64,000 nt of DNA from Mucilaginibacter lacusdianchii (lineage in GTDB: Bacteria > Bacteroidota > Bacteroidia > Sphingobacteriales > Sphingobacteriaceae): assembly GCF_009770985.1 (NCBI RefSeq), contig NZ_WSRW01000002.1, positions 124,001-188,000 on the forward strand, read 5' to 3'. The position numbers and the translations under genes were made by a program. The number at the start of each line of letters is the position of its first letter. Position 1 is the stretch's first letter. The notes under the pieces were generated by a model. It did not search any database, was not told the DNA's origin, and saw only the letters and a program-made list of their open reading frames with translations. Shown in pieces: positions 15,486 to 24,645 of this stretch.

Positions 15486-16857
15486 TCAATTAAAATTTAT
15501 TCAACAGATACATAACTGGGAAGATATAGACAGGGAATCAAACAAAGCCCTGTTAGTAGCCAAAGGGCCGCGTATACTAGGCAAAATTATGCTGATACTG
15601 CTGGCTGCCTTTATCATTATACTGCTGCTGCCTTGGCGGCAAACCATACCCGGCCGGGGAAGCGTAACTGCCTTACGGCCCGAAGACCGTCCGCAAACCG
15701 TACAAAATCAAATTGGCGGCCGCATAGAGCGCTGGGCGGTACGCGAAGGTCAAGAGGTTAAAAAAGGTGATACAATTCTTGTTTTATCTGAAACCAGCCA
15801 GTCATACTTTGACCCGGAACTGCCTGCCCGATTAAATGAACAGCTTGATGCCAAACGAGGAAGCGAAACGGCCGCTGCTCAAAAAATGGAGGCTACAAAT
15901 GCTCAAATCCAAGCCATGACCAGTGGGTTGCGTTATCAGTTATCAGCTGCCGAAAATAAAGTAAAGCAGGCCATTAATTATGTAGAAATAGATAGCGCGG
16001 ACTTGGTCGCGGTTAAAAACTTTTACGAAACCAGTAAAGCCCGTTTGGTGCGTTACGAAGCCGGTTACAAAAACGGATTATTCTCTCTTACAGATATTGA
16101 AACACGCAGATTAAAGCTGCAAGAAGATAACGCCAAAGTTATCAGCCAGCAAAATAAGCTGAATAATTCTAAGCAAAACCTGCTAAACGCTCGTATTGAT
16201 TTGGATAACATCCGTGCTAAATATCAAGAAGGCTTAGCAAAGGCACAGTCAGATTTAAGTTCCGCTGTATCCAGCCGGGCAAGCGTACGTGGCGAGATTG
16301 CTAAATTGCGTAACGAGATTGCCAATATCGGTGTTCGCCGTAGCCTTTATGTGGTGCGTGCACCGCAAAGCGGATTTGTGGTAAAAACACTAAAAGCCGG
16401 TATTGGTGAAAACATAAAAGAGGGCGAATCAATAGCCACCTTACAACCCAAATCGCCATTGGTTGCGGTTGAACTTTATGTGGATGCCATGGACGTACCA
16501 CTTATTTTGGATACCAGCGATGTCAGACTACAATTTGAGGGTTGGCCATCAGTGCAGTTTGCGGGTTGGCCATCAGTAGCGGTTGGAACTTTTGCCGGCA
16601 AAGTTGCGGTTATAGACCGTGTAAGCAGTGCTGGCGGGAAATATCGTGTGCTCATTAAGCAAACCTATCCGGTACCTGCTAATGATGAAAAATGGCCAGA
16701 ACAACTGCGCCAGGGATCAGGTGCTTTCGGCCGTATTGTTTTGCGTTCGGTTCCGTTGTGGTATGAAATATGGCGTCAGCTGAACGGCTTTCCGCCAAGT
16801 CTGGAAAAAGAACCAAAGGGCGATAAAGCAAGTGATGGTAAAGAGAAAAAAGGTTAA
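15478..16857 (+). CDS. HlyD-family periplasmic adaptor (membrane fusion protein)
   Basis: A 459-residue adaptor that would link the inner-membrane component to the TolC-type channel. One transmembrane helix is visible (about 33-52, MLILLAAFIIILLLPW), followed by a lipoyl half-motif (GGRIERWAVREGQEVKKGD), a long coiled coil (about 120-280) and the second lipoyl half (RAPQSGFVVKTLKAGIGENI). A beta-barrel domain carries the duplicated GWPSV units near residues 355-366. The C-terminus is lysine-rich. Its ATG overlaps the stop of the ABC-membrane gene, which implies translational coupling. The type 1 secretion-like arrangement suggests export of a protein or peptide. Confidence 0.9.
   Translation: MANQLKFIQQIHNWEDIDRESNKALLVAKGPRILGKIMLILLAAFIIILLLPWRQTIPGRGSVTALRPEDRPQTVQNQIGGRIERWAVREGQEVKKGDTILVLSETSQSYFDPELPARLNEQLDAKRGSETAAAQKMEATNAQIQAMTSGLRYQLSAAENKVKQAINYVEIDSADLVAVKNFYETSKARLVRYEAGYKNGLFSLTDIETRRLKLQEDNAKVISQQNKLNNSKQNLLNARIDLDNIRAKYQEGLAKAQSDLSSAVSSRASVRGEIAKLRNEIANIGVRRSLYVVRAPQSGFVVKTLKAGIGENIKEGESIATLQPKSPLVAVELYVDAMDVPLILDTSDVRLQFEGWPSVQFAGWPSVAVGTFAGKVAVIDRVSSAGGKYRVLIKQTYPVPANDEKWPEQLRQGSGAFGRIVLRSVPLWYEIWRQLNGFPPSLEKEPKGDKASDGKEKKG
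16531..16578 (+). repeat. 24-bp tandem duplication in the HlyD gene
   Basis: Units 16531-16554 and 16555-16578 share 20 of 24 bases and encode QFEGWPSV and QFAGWPSV. The same doubled GWP motif is, from memory, common in Bacteroidota HlyD proteins of this kind, so it is probably an old structural repeat, not a recent slip. Confidence 0.7.
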
Positions 16858-16881
16858 ACCCAGTAATTGTGCAAGGATAAC

Positions 16882-18336
16882 ATGAAATTGAAGTTAATAG
16901 CTTACGGGCTTATCAGTTGCCTTTTGTTCTTTTTAAGCAAAGGCAGCGCAATAGCCCAGGCTCAGAATAATAAAGTTTCGGACAGTAGTAAAGTTTTTGC
17001 CCTTCAGGATTTACAAGAGTTTGTCTTTAAAAACCACCCTATTGTTAAACAGGCCGCGTTACTAAGCGACGCTGCAAGGGCCAATGTACTGCAATCTTTA
17101 GGCTATTTTGATCCGGCTTTAAAAGCTGCATTTGGCCGGAAGCTTTTTGGCCATTCCGAGTATTATAATCATTGGACCAGCGAACTTAAAGTGCCGCTGT
17201 GGTTGGCCGGTGCCGATTTAAAAATTGGTTACGACCGGAATGTGGGCGAATACACTAACCCCGAGACCCATACAAGTTTGTCTGGTCTTACAGGTATAGG
17301 CTTAAGCATTCCGCTTGGCCAGGGACTGATTATAGATTCCCGGCGTAGCACGCTCCGGCAATCGAAAATAATGGTAGGCTATGCAGAAGCCGAACGTATT
17401 AAGCAAATCAACGCGGTTTGGTATAACGCGGTGAAAGATTATTGGAACTGGTATTATGCATACAGACAATACCAACTCATCAACGAAGGGGTAAGATTAG
17501 CACAACAAAGATATCTTGCCGTGAGCGGCCAAACACTTTTGGGCGATAAACCAGGCATAGATTCGGTTGAGGCGAACATCACTGTTCAGGATCGTCGTAT
17601 TCAGCTAGAAAAAGTTAAAATTGAACTGCAAAACGCCAGGTTGGTATTATCTAATCATTTATGGAGCGACAAAGACACGCCGCTTGAATTACCTGTTGAT
17701 GCTGTTCCGCAATTGGCAGCGGCCTCGAAAGTTGACCGTCAAGTAGTTGACACGCTCATTAGGCAGGCTGCCGATCAGCACCCGGAGCTAGTAAAGCTTC
17801 GCGCTAAAAGCGGACAGCTGGCTATTGAACGTAGTTACCGCCGCGAAATGTTGAAGCCCAAAATTAACGTAACCGGTTCGTTGCTTTCAAAACGCAGAAG
17901 TTTTGATACCTATGTGCCCGACTATTATGACTTTGGATGGAGCAACTACAAAGTTGGATTAGAGTTTTCTTTTCCGCTGTTTTTGCGGGCCGAACGGGGG
18001 AAGCTCCGTGAAGTGAAGATTAAGCAAGAACAGCTTGATTATGATTTACAGCAATCGGGCCGGGTTATACAAAATGATGTTATGACCTCTTACAATGATT
18101 TAAAGGCTTATGAATCGCAATTGGCTATACAAATTAAAAATATAGATTATCAACAAGTGCTACTCAAAGGCGAATCTCAAAAGTTTGATTTAGGTGAGAG
18201 TACTTTGTTTTTAATCAATAGTCGCGAATCGAAGTTGATTGATATGCAGGTGAAACGTGAAGAAATGATTGCCGGCTTTCAAAAAGCACTTGCTGGCCTT
18301 TATTATAAAGCTGGAACTAGGCAAAACCAAGACTAG
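16882..18336 (+). CDS. TolC-family outer membrane efflux protein
   Basis: A 484-residue outer-membrane channel from the ATG at 16882, preceded by AAGGA; the GTG at 16867 is less likely. A signal peptide ends at about GSAIAQA (residues 20-26). The rest has the TolC pattern of two long helical repeats: LQEFVFKNHPIVKQAALLSD near the start and GESTLFLINSRESKLIDMQV in the second repeat, the latter resembling the conserved G..S..dll.ar motif. It closes the export operon that includes the ABC membrane domain and the HlyD adaptor, separated by 24 bases from the HlyD stop. A strong terminator follows. Confidence 0.9.
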   Translation: MKLKLIAYGLISCLLFFLSKGSAIAQAQNNKVSDSSKVFALQDLQEFVFKNHPIVKQAALLSDAARANVLQSLGYFDPALKAAFGRKLFGHSEYYNHWTSELKVPLWLAGADLKIGYDRNVGEYTNPETHTSLSGLTGIGLSIPLGQGLIIDSRRSTLRQSKIMVGYAEAERIKQINAVWYNAVKDYWNWYYAYRQYQLINEGVRLAQQRYLAVSGQTLLGDKPGIDSVEANITVQDRRIQLEKVKIELQNARLVLSNHLWSDKDTPLELPVDAVPQLAAASKVDRQVVDTLIRQAADQHPELVKLRAKSGQLAIERSYRREMLKPKINVTGSLLSKRRSFDTYVPDYYDFGWSNYKVGLEFSFPLFLRAERGKLREVKIKQEQLDYDLQQSGRVIQNDVMTSYNDLKAYESQLAIQIKNIDYQQVLLKGESQKFDLGESTLFLINSRESKLIDMQVKREEMIAGFQKALAGLYYKAGTRQNQD

Positions 18337-18378
18337 TGGCTTCATGTGATTGCATGTTTCTAGATTTTCGTTTTTAAA

Positions 18379-18417
18379 AAAACCGGCCCTTCAACATTAG
18401 TTTAAAGGGCCGGTTTT
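18379..18417. terminator. Rho-independent terminator after tolC-like gene
   Basis: AAAACCGGCCCTT (18379-18391) pairs perfectly with AAGGGCCGGTTTT (18405-18417), 13 bp with a 13-base loop and flanking A/T runs. It ends the export operon and can also serve the convergent kinase gene. Confidence 0.85.
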
Positions 18418-18513
18418 ATTTTATCATATTAAGGCATGTTATAACCGTAGCTAATTTTATAACAAGCGATTGCAATCAGTTACTCGTTGTTTATGCCTTT
18501 ATTAATACTATTC

Positions 18514-19704
18514 CTAACTCACCATAAGTGCATTTGTCAGCATAGGCAGCGTAAAACAAAAGGTTGAGCCTTTACCTGGTTCACTATCCACCCATAGCTT
18601 TCCGTTTTGATATTTTATTATTTCTGTACAAATGTATAACCCTAATCCCATACCCGATTCTACATGGCTAGACGCGGTTTCTGCCTTATAAAACCGATCA
18701 AAAATGCGCTCTAAACTGTCTTTAGGTACACCTTTGCCGTAATCTTGTATACACACTACAGCATGGCGGTCTTTTTCTTGAACGGTAATATCAATGCCGG
18801 TTTCTTTAGCCGAAAACTTAACCGCATTTGCTATTAAATTATAAATTACCTGATGTATTTTATCCTTATCGCCTTTCATATTTAAAATCTTTGGCGCATC
18901 AATATTCATTCTTCTATCCGGTTGAATGACTTTAAACTCGTTAACCACTTCAGTTACCAGTTCATTAAGCTGATAAGGCACAACCATAGGTTGCAATTTT
19001 CCGCTTTCAATTCTAGATACAGTTACCAAATCCTTTATTAAGCGCGTTAAGCGGTTGATTTGTTTGTCCATTCCTGCCGTCATTTTTGCAGCAAAATCAT
19101 CTGCGGCTTTTTGCACATGCCGGTTTAAAACCTGGCATTGTGATTTAAGCGATGTAAGTGGCGTTTTAAGTTCATGGCTTACAGTACTCACAAATTCATC
19201 TTTATGCCGTTCCAGCTGTTTTCGTTCTGTAATATCTTCCAAAATGGTATACCCAAGTGTTTGCCCCCTGTCTGTAAACCGTATGGTATGAACTATGCAC
19301 CAAATATGTTTACCATCTTTCCTAATCAAACATGCTTCCAGTTCAAAATACGGTAGTTCTCTTGTCCATAACGCCTCGTGCAGGTCATACCAGTAGGCAA
19401 CAAAATCTGGATGGGTATAATCTAGAATTACAGAGTTGGTTACTTCTTCTTTAGTATAACCCAGCATATCGGCTAACGCTTGGTTAATCTGAATCATTTT
19501 CAGATCCGTGTTAATGATTTTATGGCCAACTCTGGATTGCTCAAATATAGTTTTGAACCGTTGCTGACTTTCCTGAAGATGCTCTTCAATCACTAAGCTT
19601 TCATTTAGCTTTTGAAGAGCCTGTTCATGTGATGCTTTCAATGATTCCAACTGTTCTTTAAGCAACCGATTTTCTGTAGCTAAGTCTTGTAAGGATGTTT
19701 CCAA
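18514..19704 (-). CDS. PAS-domain sensor histidine kinase
   Basis: A 396-residue soluble histidine kinase. It has an N-terminal coiled coil (about 5-50), one PAS domain (about 47-165, with QSRVGHKIINTDLKMIQIN and LEDITER), a HisKA domain with H177 in SHELKTPLTSLKSQ, and a HATPase domain with NLIANAVKFS, DYGKGVPKDSLERIFDRFY and GMGLGLYI boxes. No transmembrane helix is seen, so it senses a cytoplasmic cue. No response regulator is adjacent, which makes it an orphan kinase. The start is a TTG at 19704; an upstream in-frame stop prevents any earlier start and no ATG occurs before the PAS domain. Confidence 0.88.
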   Translation of the reverse strand: METSLQDLATENRLLKEQLESLKASHEQALQKLNESLVIEEHLQESQQRFKTIFEQSRVGHKIINTDLKMIQINQALADMLGYTKEEVTNSVILDYTHPDFVAYWYDLHEALWTRELPYFELEACLIRKDGKHIWCIVHTIRFTDRGQTLGYTILEDITERKQLERHKDEFVSTVSHELKTPLTSLKSQCQVLNRHVQKAADDFAAKMTAGMDKQINRLTRLIKDLVTVSRIESGKLQPMVVPYQLNELVTEVVNEFKVIQPDRRMNIDAPKILNMKGDKDKIHQVIYNLIANAVKFSAKETGIDITVQEKDRHAVVCIQDYGKGVPKDSLERIFDRFYKAETASSHVESGMGLGLYICTEIIKYQNGKLWVDSEPGKGSTFCFTLPMLTNALMVS

Positions 19705-19854
19705 AGCAATATTTTATTAAAAATACAAACTGTGTTTAAAAATGTTTATTGAACCACCCAGGGCACAATTGTCATTTTAGTTGTGTAAAAACCACTACTT
19801 TAAGCACAATATTGTTTGAATAGCAAGTATCGGTTGCCAATAATTTACGTCGCA

Positions 19855-19880
19855 TCAACCACTACTTTAGTAGTGGTTGA
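19855..19880. repeat. 12-bp perfect palindrome with an extra upstream half-site
   Basis: TCAACCACTACT (19855-19866) and AGTAGTGGTTGA (19869-19880) are exact reverse complements with a TT spacer. The same half-site, AACCACTACTTTA, also occurs at about 19789-19801. Both copies lie between the divergent kinase and helicase genes, upstream of the helicase -7 box, so they may be binding sites for a repressor or activator. Confidence 0.5.
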
Positions 19881-19922
19881 TAAGCATTCAAACAAATGCT
19901 TAATTCCTTTAGCCAAGGGTGC

Positions 19923-19930
19923 TATCTTTG
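19923..19930 (+). promoter_or_regulatory. -7 box of the Pif1-like helicase gene
   Basis: TATCTTTG matches TAnnTTTG exactly and ends 8 bases before the ATG at 19939, implying a leaderless or near-leaderless message. No clear -33 TTTG was found. Confidence 0.45.
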
Positions 19931-19938
19931 TAGCCAAT

Positions 19939-21927
19939 ATGGAGAACCCCTTACTTGAACTAACCCAAGCCTACATTGATACAACAAATACCTTGGTGTT
20001 TTTGACAGGAAAGGCGGGAACCGGAAAAACTACTTTTTTAAGACACATTCGCCAAACTTCTAAAAAAAAGCTGGCCATTATTGCACCTACTGGTGTTGCT
20101 GCCATTAACGCCGGCGGTATGACTATCCATTCACTTTTTCAATTGCCGTTTGGCCCTATATTGCCTGGCACGGCAGAACGACCGGAAATTAGTTTTAATG
20201 CAGAAAAGCGTGATTTGCTGCAAAGTTTGGAATTGCTCATCATTGATGAGATCAGTATGGTACGGCCAGACGTGATCGATCAGCTTGATCTTATCTTATG
20301 TAATGTTCGTGGCAACCAGCATGCATTTGGTGGTGTGCAGTTGTTGCTCATTGGTGATCTGGCTCAGCTAAGCCCTATTGTGCGTGATGAAGAATGGGCC
20401 TTGCTTCGCCCCTACTACACTACACCTTACTTTTTCAGCAGCCAAGTACTTCAACGCACTCCATATTTGCGTATTGAACTTGACAAAGTTTACCGACAAA
20501 ACGACGAGAATTTTGTGCGTATTTTAAACGAAATGCGTGAGCAGCGAATATCGGCTGCTGCTCTAGAAAAATTAAATGCCCGTTATCTGCCCAACTTTAA
20601 ACCTAGCCCTCGAGACCCTTACATCACTTTAACTACCCACAACCGTATTGCACAGCAAATTAATACGGAACGGTTAGAAGAAAAGCCCGGTATTGAAACC
20701 GAGTATAAAGCCAGTATACGTGGCGAGTTTCCGTCCGACGCTTATCCTACAGAAACCAGCTTAAAGTTAAAGCCGGGCGCCCAGGTTATGTTTGTCAAGA
20801 ATGATAGTTCGCCTGAGAAACGGTACTATAATGGAAAAGTCGGAACCGTGATAAAGCTCGAAGCCGATACAGTTCATGTGATTACGCCAGACGGCTTGGA
20901 AATCGCTGTTCAGGCGCTTGAATGGTCAAACGTTAAATATCAGCTGGACGGGGAAGAGATTAAAGAGAATAATGCCGGAAACTTTGTACAAATTCCGCTT
21001 AAACTGGCTTGGGCCATTACCATACACAAAAGTCAAGGACTTACGTTTGATAAGGCCATAATCGATGTAAGCGAAGCCTTTACACACGGGCAAGCCTACG
21101 TAGCACTCAGCCGTTGCCGGTCGTTGGAAGGCTTGGTGCTGCGTAATCCGGTAACAGCACAGAATATCATAGGCGATCCGGCTGTTACGCGCTTTAATCA
21201 AGACACATACAAGCATCAGCCCGATAACCATACTTTGCAAAAACATCAGGACGCTTATCGCTTATATTTATTAACGGAATTATTCAATTTCAACGAACTT
21301 AAAGATAGGGTTCAAAAATTTGACGGCTTATTGCCAAAGCTTTCAGATGATATTTTTATGGTGGCCGAAAAACTACCTGGACAATTATCCAAGTATTCCG
21401 CCGAACGCATTCAGAAAGCGGCCACGTATTTTTATGAAAAGTTAGAGACAGCAATACCAGACCTGCATATACAGCTTAGTCAACTTGTAGGCAACTCTAA
21501 AGAACTGGCAGGTAAAGCAGACGAACTATTGCGGTGGTTAATGACCAGATTAAAACTGCTGGAAGCTTTTAAGGACTTACCGTTTGCTACAGATAATTAT
21601 CTTACGCTTAAACGAGAACCGAAAGTTTCTTTGAAACATTCATACTTAAAAGCGTTAAACGCGAAAGCCAATGAAAAGCTTTACGAACAGTTAATTACAT
21701 GGCGCAATGAAACAGCAAAAGCAGAAAGCGTTTTGGGCAGTATGCTATTTACAGAACAAACGTTAACCGCCATTGCTGCTAAACTACCTGCAACGCTCAG
21801 AGCCCTAAGCGGCATCAGAGGCATTGGGCCGGAAAAAACCAACCGCTATGGCGCTGCTATTTTAACCCTGATTCGCACCTATCAGCAGAGCGAAAACGGC
21901 ACAACTGAACAAGCTAGCTTATTCTAA
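19939..21927 (+). CDS. Pif1/RecD-like ATP-dependent DNA helicase with HRDC-like C-terminus
   Basis: A 662-residue SF1B helicase. Walker A GKAGTGKT is at 24-31, Walker B LLIIDEISMV at about 103-112, then LLIGDLAQLSPI, KLKPGAQVMFVKND and the UvrD-type motif IHKSQGLTFDKAIIDV followed by AYVALSRCRSLEGL. The last 100 residues (LYEQLITWRNETAKAES, RALSGIRGIGPEKTNRYG) resemble an HRDC domain. Such proteins unwind DNA 5' to 3' at forks or G-quadruplexes. A TTG at 19816 would add 41 residues, but this stretch contains the palindrome and the -7 box, so the ATG at 19939 is chosen. Confidence 0.88.
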   Translation: MENPLLELTQAYIDTTNTLVFLTGKAGTGKTTFLRHIRQTSKKKLAIIAPTGVAAINAGGMTIHSLFQLPFGPILPGTAERPEISFNAEKRDLLQSLELLIIDEISMVRPDVIDQLDLILCNVRGNQHAFGGVQLLLIGDLAQLSPIVRDEEWALLRPYYTTPYFFSSQVLQRTPYLRIELDKVYRQNDENFVRILNEMREQRISAAALEKLNARYLPNFKPSPRDPYITLTTHNRIAQQINTERLEEKPGIETEYKASIRGEFPSDAYPTETSLKLKPGAQVMFVKNDSSPEKRYYNGKVGTVIKLEADTVHVITPDGLEIAVQALEWSNVKYQLDGEEIKENNAGNFVQIPLKLAWAITIHKSQGLTFDKAIIDVSEAFTHGQAYVALSRCRSLEGLVLRNPVTAQNIIGDPAVTRFNQDTYKHQPDNHTLQKHQDAYRLYLLTELFNFNELKDRVQKFDGLLPKLSDDIFMVAEKLPGQLSKYSAERIQKAATYFYEKLETAIPDLHIQLSQLVGNSKELAGKADELLRWLMTRLKLLEAFKDLPFATDNYLTLKREPKVSLKHSYLKALNAKANEKLYEQLITWRNETAKAESVLGSMLFTEQTLTAIAAKLPATLRALSGIRGIGPEKTNRYGAAILTLIRTYQQSENGTTEQASLF

Positions 21928-22094
21928 TTCATCAAGGTTTTACAATTAATACATAAGCTTTTAAATACGGTTGAGCAAAATAAGTGAGCCTACACAATCT
22001 TGGCAAAACTTAACGTGTTTTTAAGCACATGGAAGTGGAGCTGAGAAAAAAGTTCGTACAGGTAAAATTTTACAAGATTTGATTGCGGTTGTAC

Positions 22095-22128
22095 AAAAAG
22101 AGCTGCCTATTGCTAAGCAGCTCTTTTT
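22095..22128. terminator. Bidirectional terminator between helicase and GH92 genes
   Basis: AAAAAGAGCTGC (22095-22106) pairs with GCAGCTCTTTTT (22117-22128), a 12-bp perfect stem with a 10-base loop and T/A runs on both sides. It lies between convergent genes. Confidence 0.8.
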
Positions 22129-22200
22129 ATATTTATAACTTTATACGTAAGTTGGATATTAACGCTCCATTTTGCGTGTAAACCAATTCTTTTAAAGCTA

Positions 22201-24480
22201 TTATTTAGAACTTGATAATGAAAAAGGATAACTTGACGGATTAGTACCACGGGTAGTATTTGGCGTGGAAGACATATTAAAATTTATAGTTGTGCCTTGC
22301 ATAAGCGCAGCATGTCCTAACCAATTGTTATCATATTGCTTGCCGTTAACGGTCATCGATTGGATGTATTTGTTATCGGCATTGTTGTTGGCTGCATTGA
22401 TGGTGACAGTTTTACCGTTTTCTAAGGTAATCACTGCCTGCTTGAACAACGGAGCGCCCAATACATACTGGTTACTTGCCGGGCAAACCGGATAAAAACC
22501 TAAAGCTGAGAAAACATACCAAGCCGAGGTTTGTCCATTATCTTCATCACCACAATAGCCATCCGGCGTTGCCATATACAACCGGTTCATTATCTCTCTC
22601 ACATGGAATTGCGTTTTCCAAGGCGCACCTCCAAAATTGTACAAGTAAGGCATGTGCTGTATAGGTTGATTGCCATGCGCATACTGGCCCATATTCATCA
22701 CCTGCATTTCGCGCATTTCATGTATTACACCACCATTGCCCGCCAGACTAGGCGAAAGTGTAAATACAGAATCGAGCTTGTTTACAAATTGTTTAGAACC
22801 ACCCATCAAATTAACCAATCCTTGTACGTCATGAAAAACCGACCATGAGTAATGCCAGCTATTACCTTCGGTAAATGCTCCGCCCCATTTAAGCGGATTA
22901 AAGTTTTTGTCAAAACTTCCATCCTCGTTTTTAGGACGCATTAAACCGCTGGCTTTATCGTACAGGTTACGATAGTTCTGTGAGCGCTTTCTGTACAGTT
23001 CCACCTCGGCGGCGGGCTTATTCAAAGCCTTAGCTAGCTGGTATATGGCAAAATCATCATAAGCGTACTCTAAAGTACGGGCCACGCTTTCTCTTACTTT
23101 TACATCTGTTGGCACATAACCCAGCTCATTATAATATTTAACACCATAGCGACCAACGGCCGAAATTGGCCCTTCGTTGTTTGCACCGTGTATCAATGCC
23201 TCATACAGTTTATTGATGTCATACCCGCGCAAACCTTTTAAATACGCATCAGCCACAACAGACGCCGAGTTGTTACCCACCATGATGTTGGCATATCCTG
23301 GACTGCTCCATTCGGGCAACCACCCTCCTTCTTTGTAATCGTTAATCAAACCTTCCTGCATTTCTTTGTTAATGGATGGATACATCAAATTCAAGAAAGG
23401 ATATAATGCACGGAAAGTATCCCAAAAGCCGGTGCCGGCAAACATATAGCCCGGCATAATCTGTCCGTTATATGGGCTATAATGCATAATCTTATTCTGC
23501 GCATCTACTTCATACAGCTTGTTTGGGAAAAACAGCATACGATACAGGCAAGAATAGAAAGTGCGGGTTTGATCAACCGAGCCACCGCTTACCTTGATGC
23601 GGCTCATGGCTTTGTTCCATATGGCTTTCGCTTTTTGCTGCGTTGCATCAAAGCTGTCGTTTCCTAGTTCACGCTTTAAATTAAGCTCAGCCTGCTCAAA
23701 GCTGATGAAAGACGATGCTGTTTTAAGATGTACTTTTTCGCCTTTTGCAGTTTTGAATCCGATGATTGCGCCAACATGATTAGCTGTTAACTCTAATGAA
23801 TCGCCAGCCAAAGCTTTGTCATTCCATGTACGCGCCACTGTAAAGGGCTTATCTACGTATATAACAAAGTAATTTTTAAAATTTTGAAGCTTTCCCCATG
23901 AATATTTGGTGGAATAACCAATGATTTTCCGCTCGCTTGGAATCACTTTAATGTATGATCCTTTATCAAAAGCATCTATCACCACAAAGGAACTGTCGGC
24001 CTTTGGATAAGTGAACCTAAATTGCGCAGCGCGCTCAGTTGGTGTAAGCTCGGTAGTAACGTCATGATCGGCTAAGTAAACACTGTAATAGTAAGGTTTA
24101 CTTACCTCTGCTTTATGACTAAACCAGCTTGCCCTCTTTTCCTGGTCAAAGTCCATGTTCCCGGTAACCGGCATTACAGAAAATTGACCATAGTCATTCA
24201 TCCATGGTGATGGCTGATGGGTTTGCTTAAAACCACGTATTTTGTCGGAGCCATAGGTATACATCCAACCGTCGCCATTTTTGCCGGTTTGCGGTGTCCA
24301 AAAATTCATGCCCCAAGGCACAGCCACCGCCGGGTAAGTATTGCCGTTAGATAGCTCAAATTTAGAGTCGGAACCCATTAAAGGGTTAGCCCACTCCTCT
24401 GGCGCACTAACTTTATCTACCTGTTGTCCGAAAACAATTTTGGTGGCCAATAGTAAAGTGCCGATTAATAATTTTTTCAT
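22201..24480 (-). CDS. GH92 family alpha-mannosidase
   Basis: A 759-residue exported glycoside hydrolase of family 92, which removes alpha-1,2/1,3-linked mannose in a calcium-dependent exo manner. A signal peptide MKKLLIGTLLLATKIVFGQ starts it. Family signatures include NPLMGSDSKFELSNGNTYPA, FKQTHQPSPWMNDYGQFSVMP, GFWDTFRALYPFLNLMYP, GNSWHYSWSVFHDVQGL and GDEDNGQTSAWYVFSALGFYP. Length is normal. It lies downstream of susC and susD on the same strand and should act in the periplasm on oligosaccharides imported by that pair. A hairpin between susD and this gene may lower its expression relative to susCD. Confidence 0.93.
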   Translation of the reverse strand: MKKLLIGTLLLATKIVFGQQVDKVSAPEEWANPLMGSDSKFELSNGNTYPAVAVPWGMNFWTPQTGKNGDGWMYTYGSDKIRGFKQTHQPSPWMNDYGQFSVMPVTGNMDFDQEKRASWFSHKAEVSKPYYYSVYLADHDVTTELTPTERAAQFRFTYPKADSSFVVIDAFDKGSYIKVIPSERKIIGYSTKYSWGKLQNFKNYFVIYVDKPFTVARTWNDKALAGDSLELTANHVGAIIGFKTAKGEKVHLKTASSFISFEQAELNLKRELGNDSFDATQQKAKAIWNKAMSRIKVSGGSVDQTRTFYSCLYRMLFFPNKLYEVDAQNKIMHYSPYNGQIMPGYMFAGTGFWDTFRALYPFLNLMYPSINKEMQEGLINDYKEGGWLPEWSSPGYANIMVGNNSASVVADAYLKGLRGYDINKLYEALIHGANNEGPISAVGRYGVKYYNELGYVPTDVKVRESVARTLEYAYDDFAIYQLAKALNKPAAEVELYRKRSQNYRNLYDKASGLMRPKNEDGSFDKNFNPLKWGGAFTEGNSWHYSWSVFHDVQGLVNLMGGSKQFVNKLDSVFTLSPSLAGNGGVIHEMREMQVMNMGQYAHGNQPIQHMPYLYNFGGAPWKTQFHVREIMNRLYMATPDGYCGDEDNGQTSAWYVFSALGFYPVCPASNQYVLGAPLFKQAVITLENGKTVTINAANNNADNKYIQSMTVNGKQYDNNWLGHAALMQGTTINFNMSSTPNTTRGTNPSSYPFSLSSSK

Positions 24481-24589
24481 TTAGTTATTGCAATTCTGGT
24501 TCTATATAAATTTGCTTTTAATAATAAACAAAGCAAATAATTATTTCTGTTTAAGAACTCAAGTTTGGTTATAAGCTGGCTTATACAGA

Positions 24590-24627
24590 ACACAGGGCCA
24601 ACGTTGGTTAAAACGCCAGCCCTGTGT
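24590..24627 (-). promoter_or_regulatory. Hairpin between susD and GH92 genes
   Basis: ACACAGGGC (24590-24598) pairs with GCCCTGTGT (24619-24627). It lies in the 165-base gap inside the locus and has no T-run in the direction of transcription. It could stabilise the upstream susCD message or attenuate read-through. Confidence 0.4.
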
Positions 24628-24645
24628 AACGACTTTTAATTGTTA

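Noticed and set aside
19816..19938. TTG start for the Pif1-like helicase
   Set aside because: The stretch contains a palindrome and a -7 box and has no conserved sequence before MENPLLELT.
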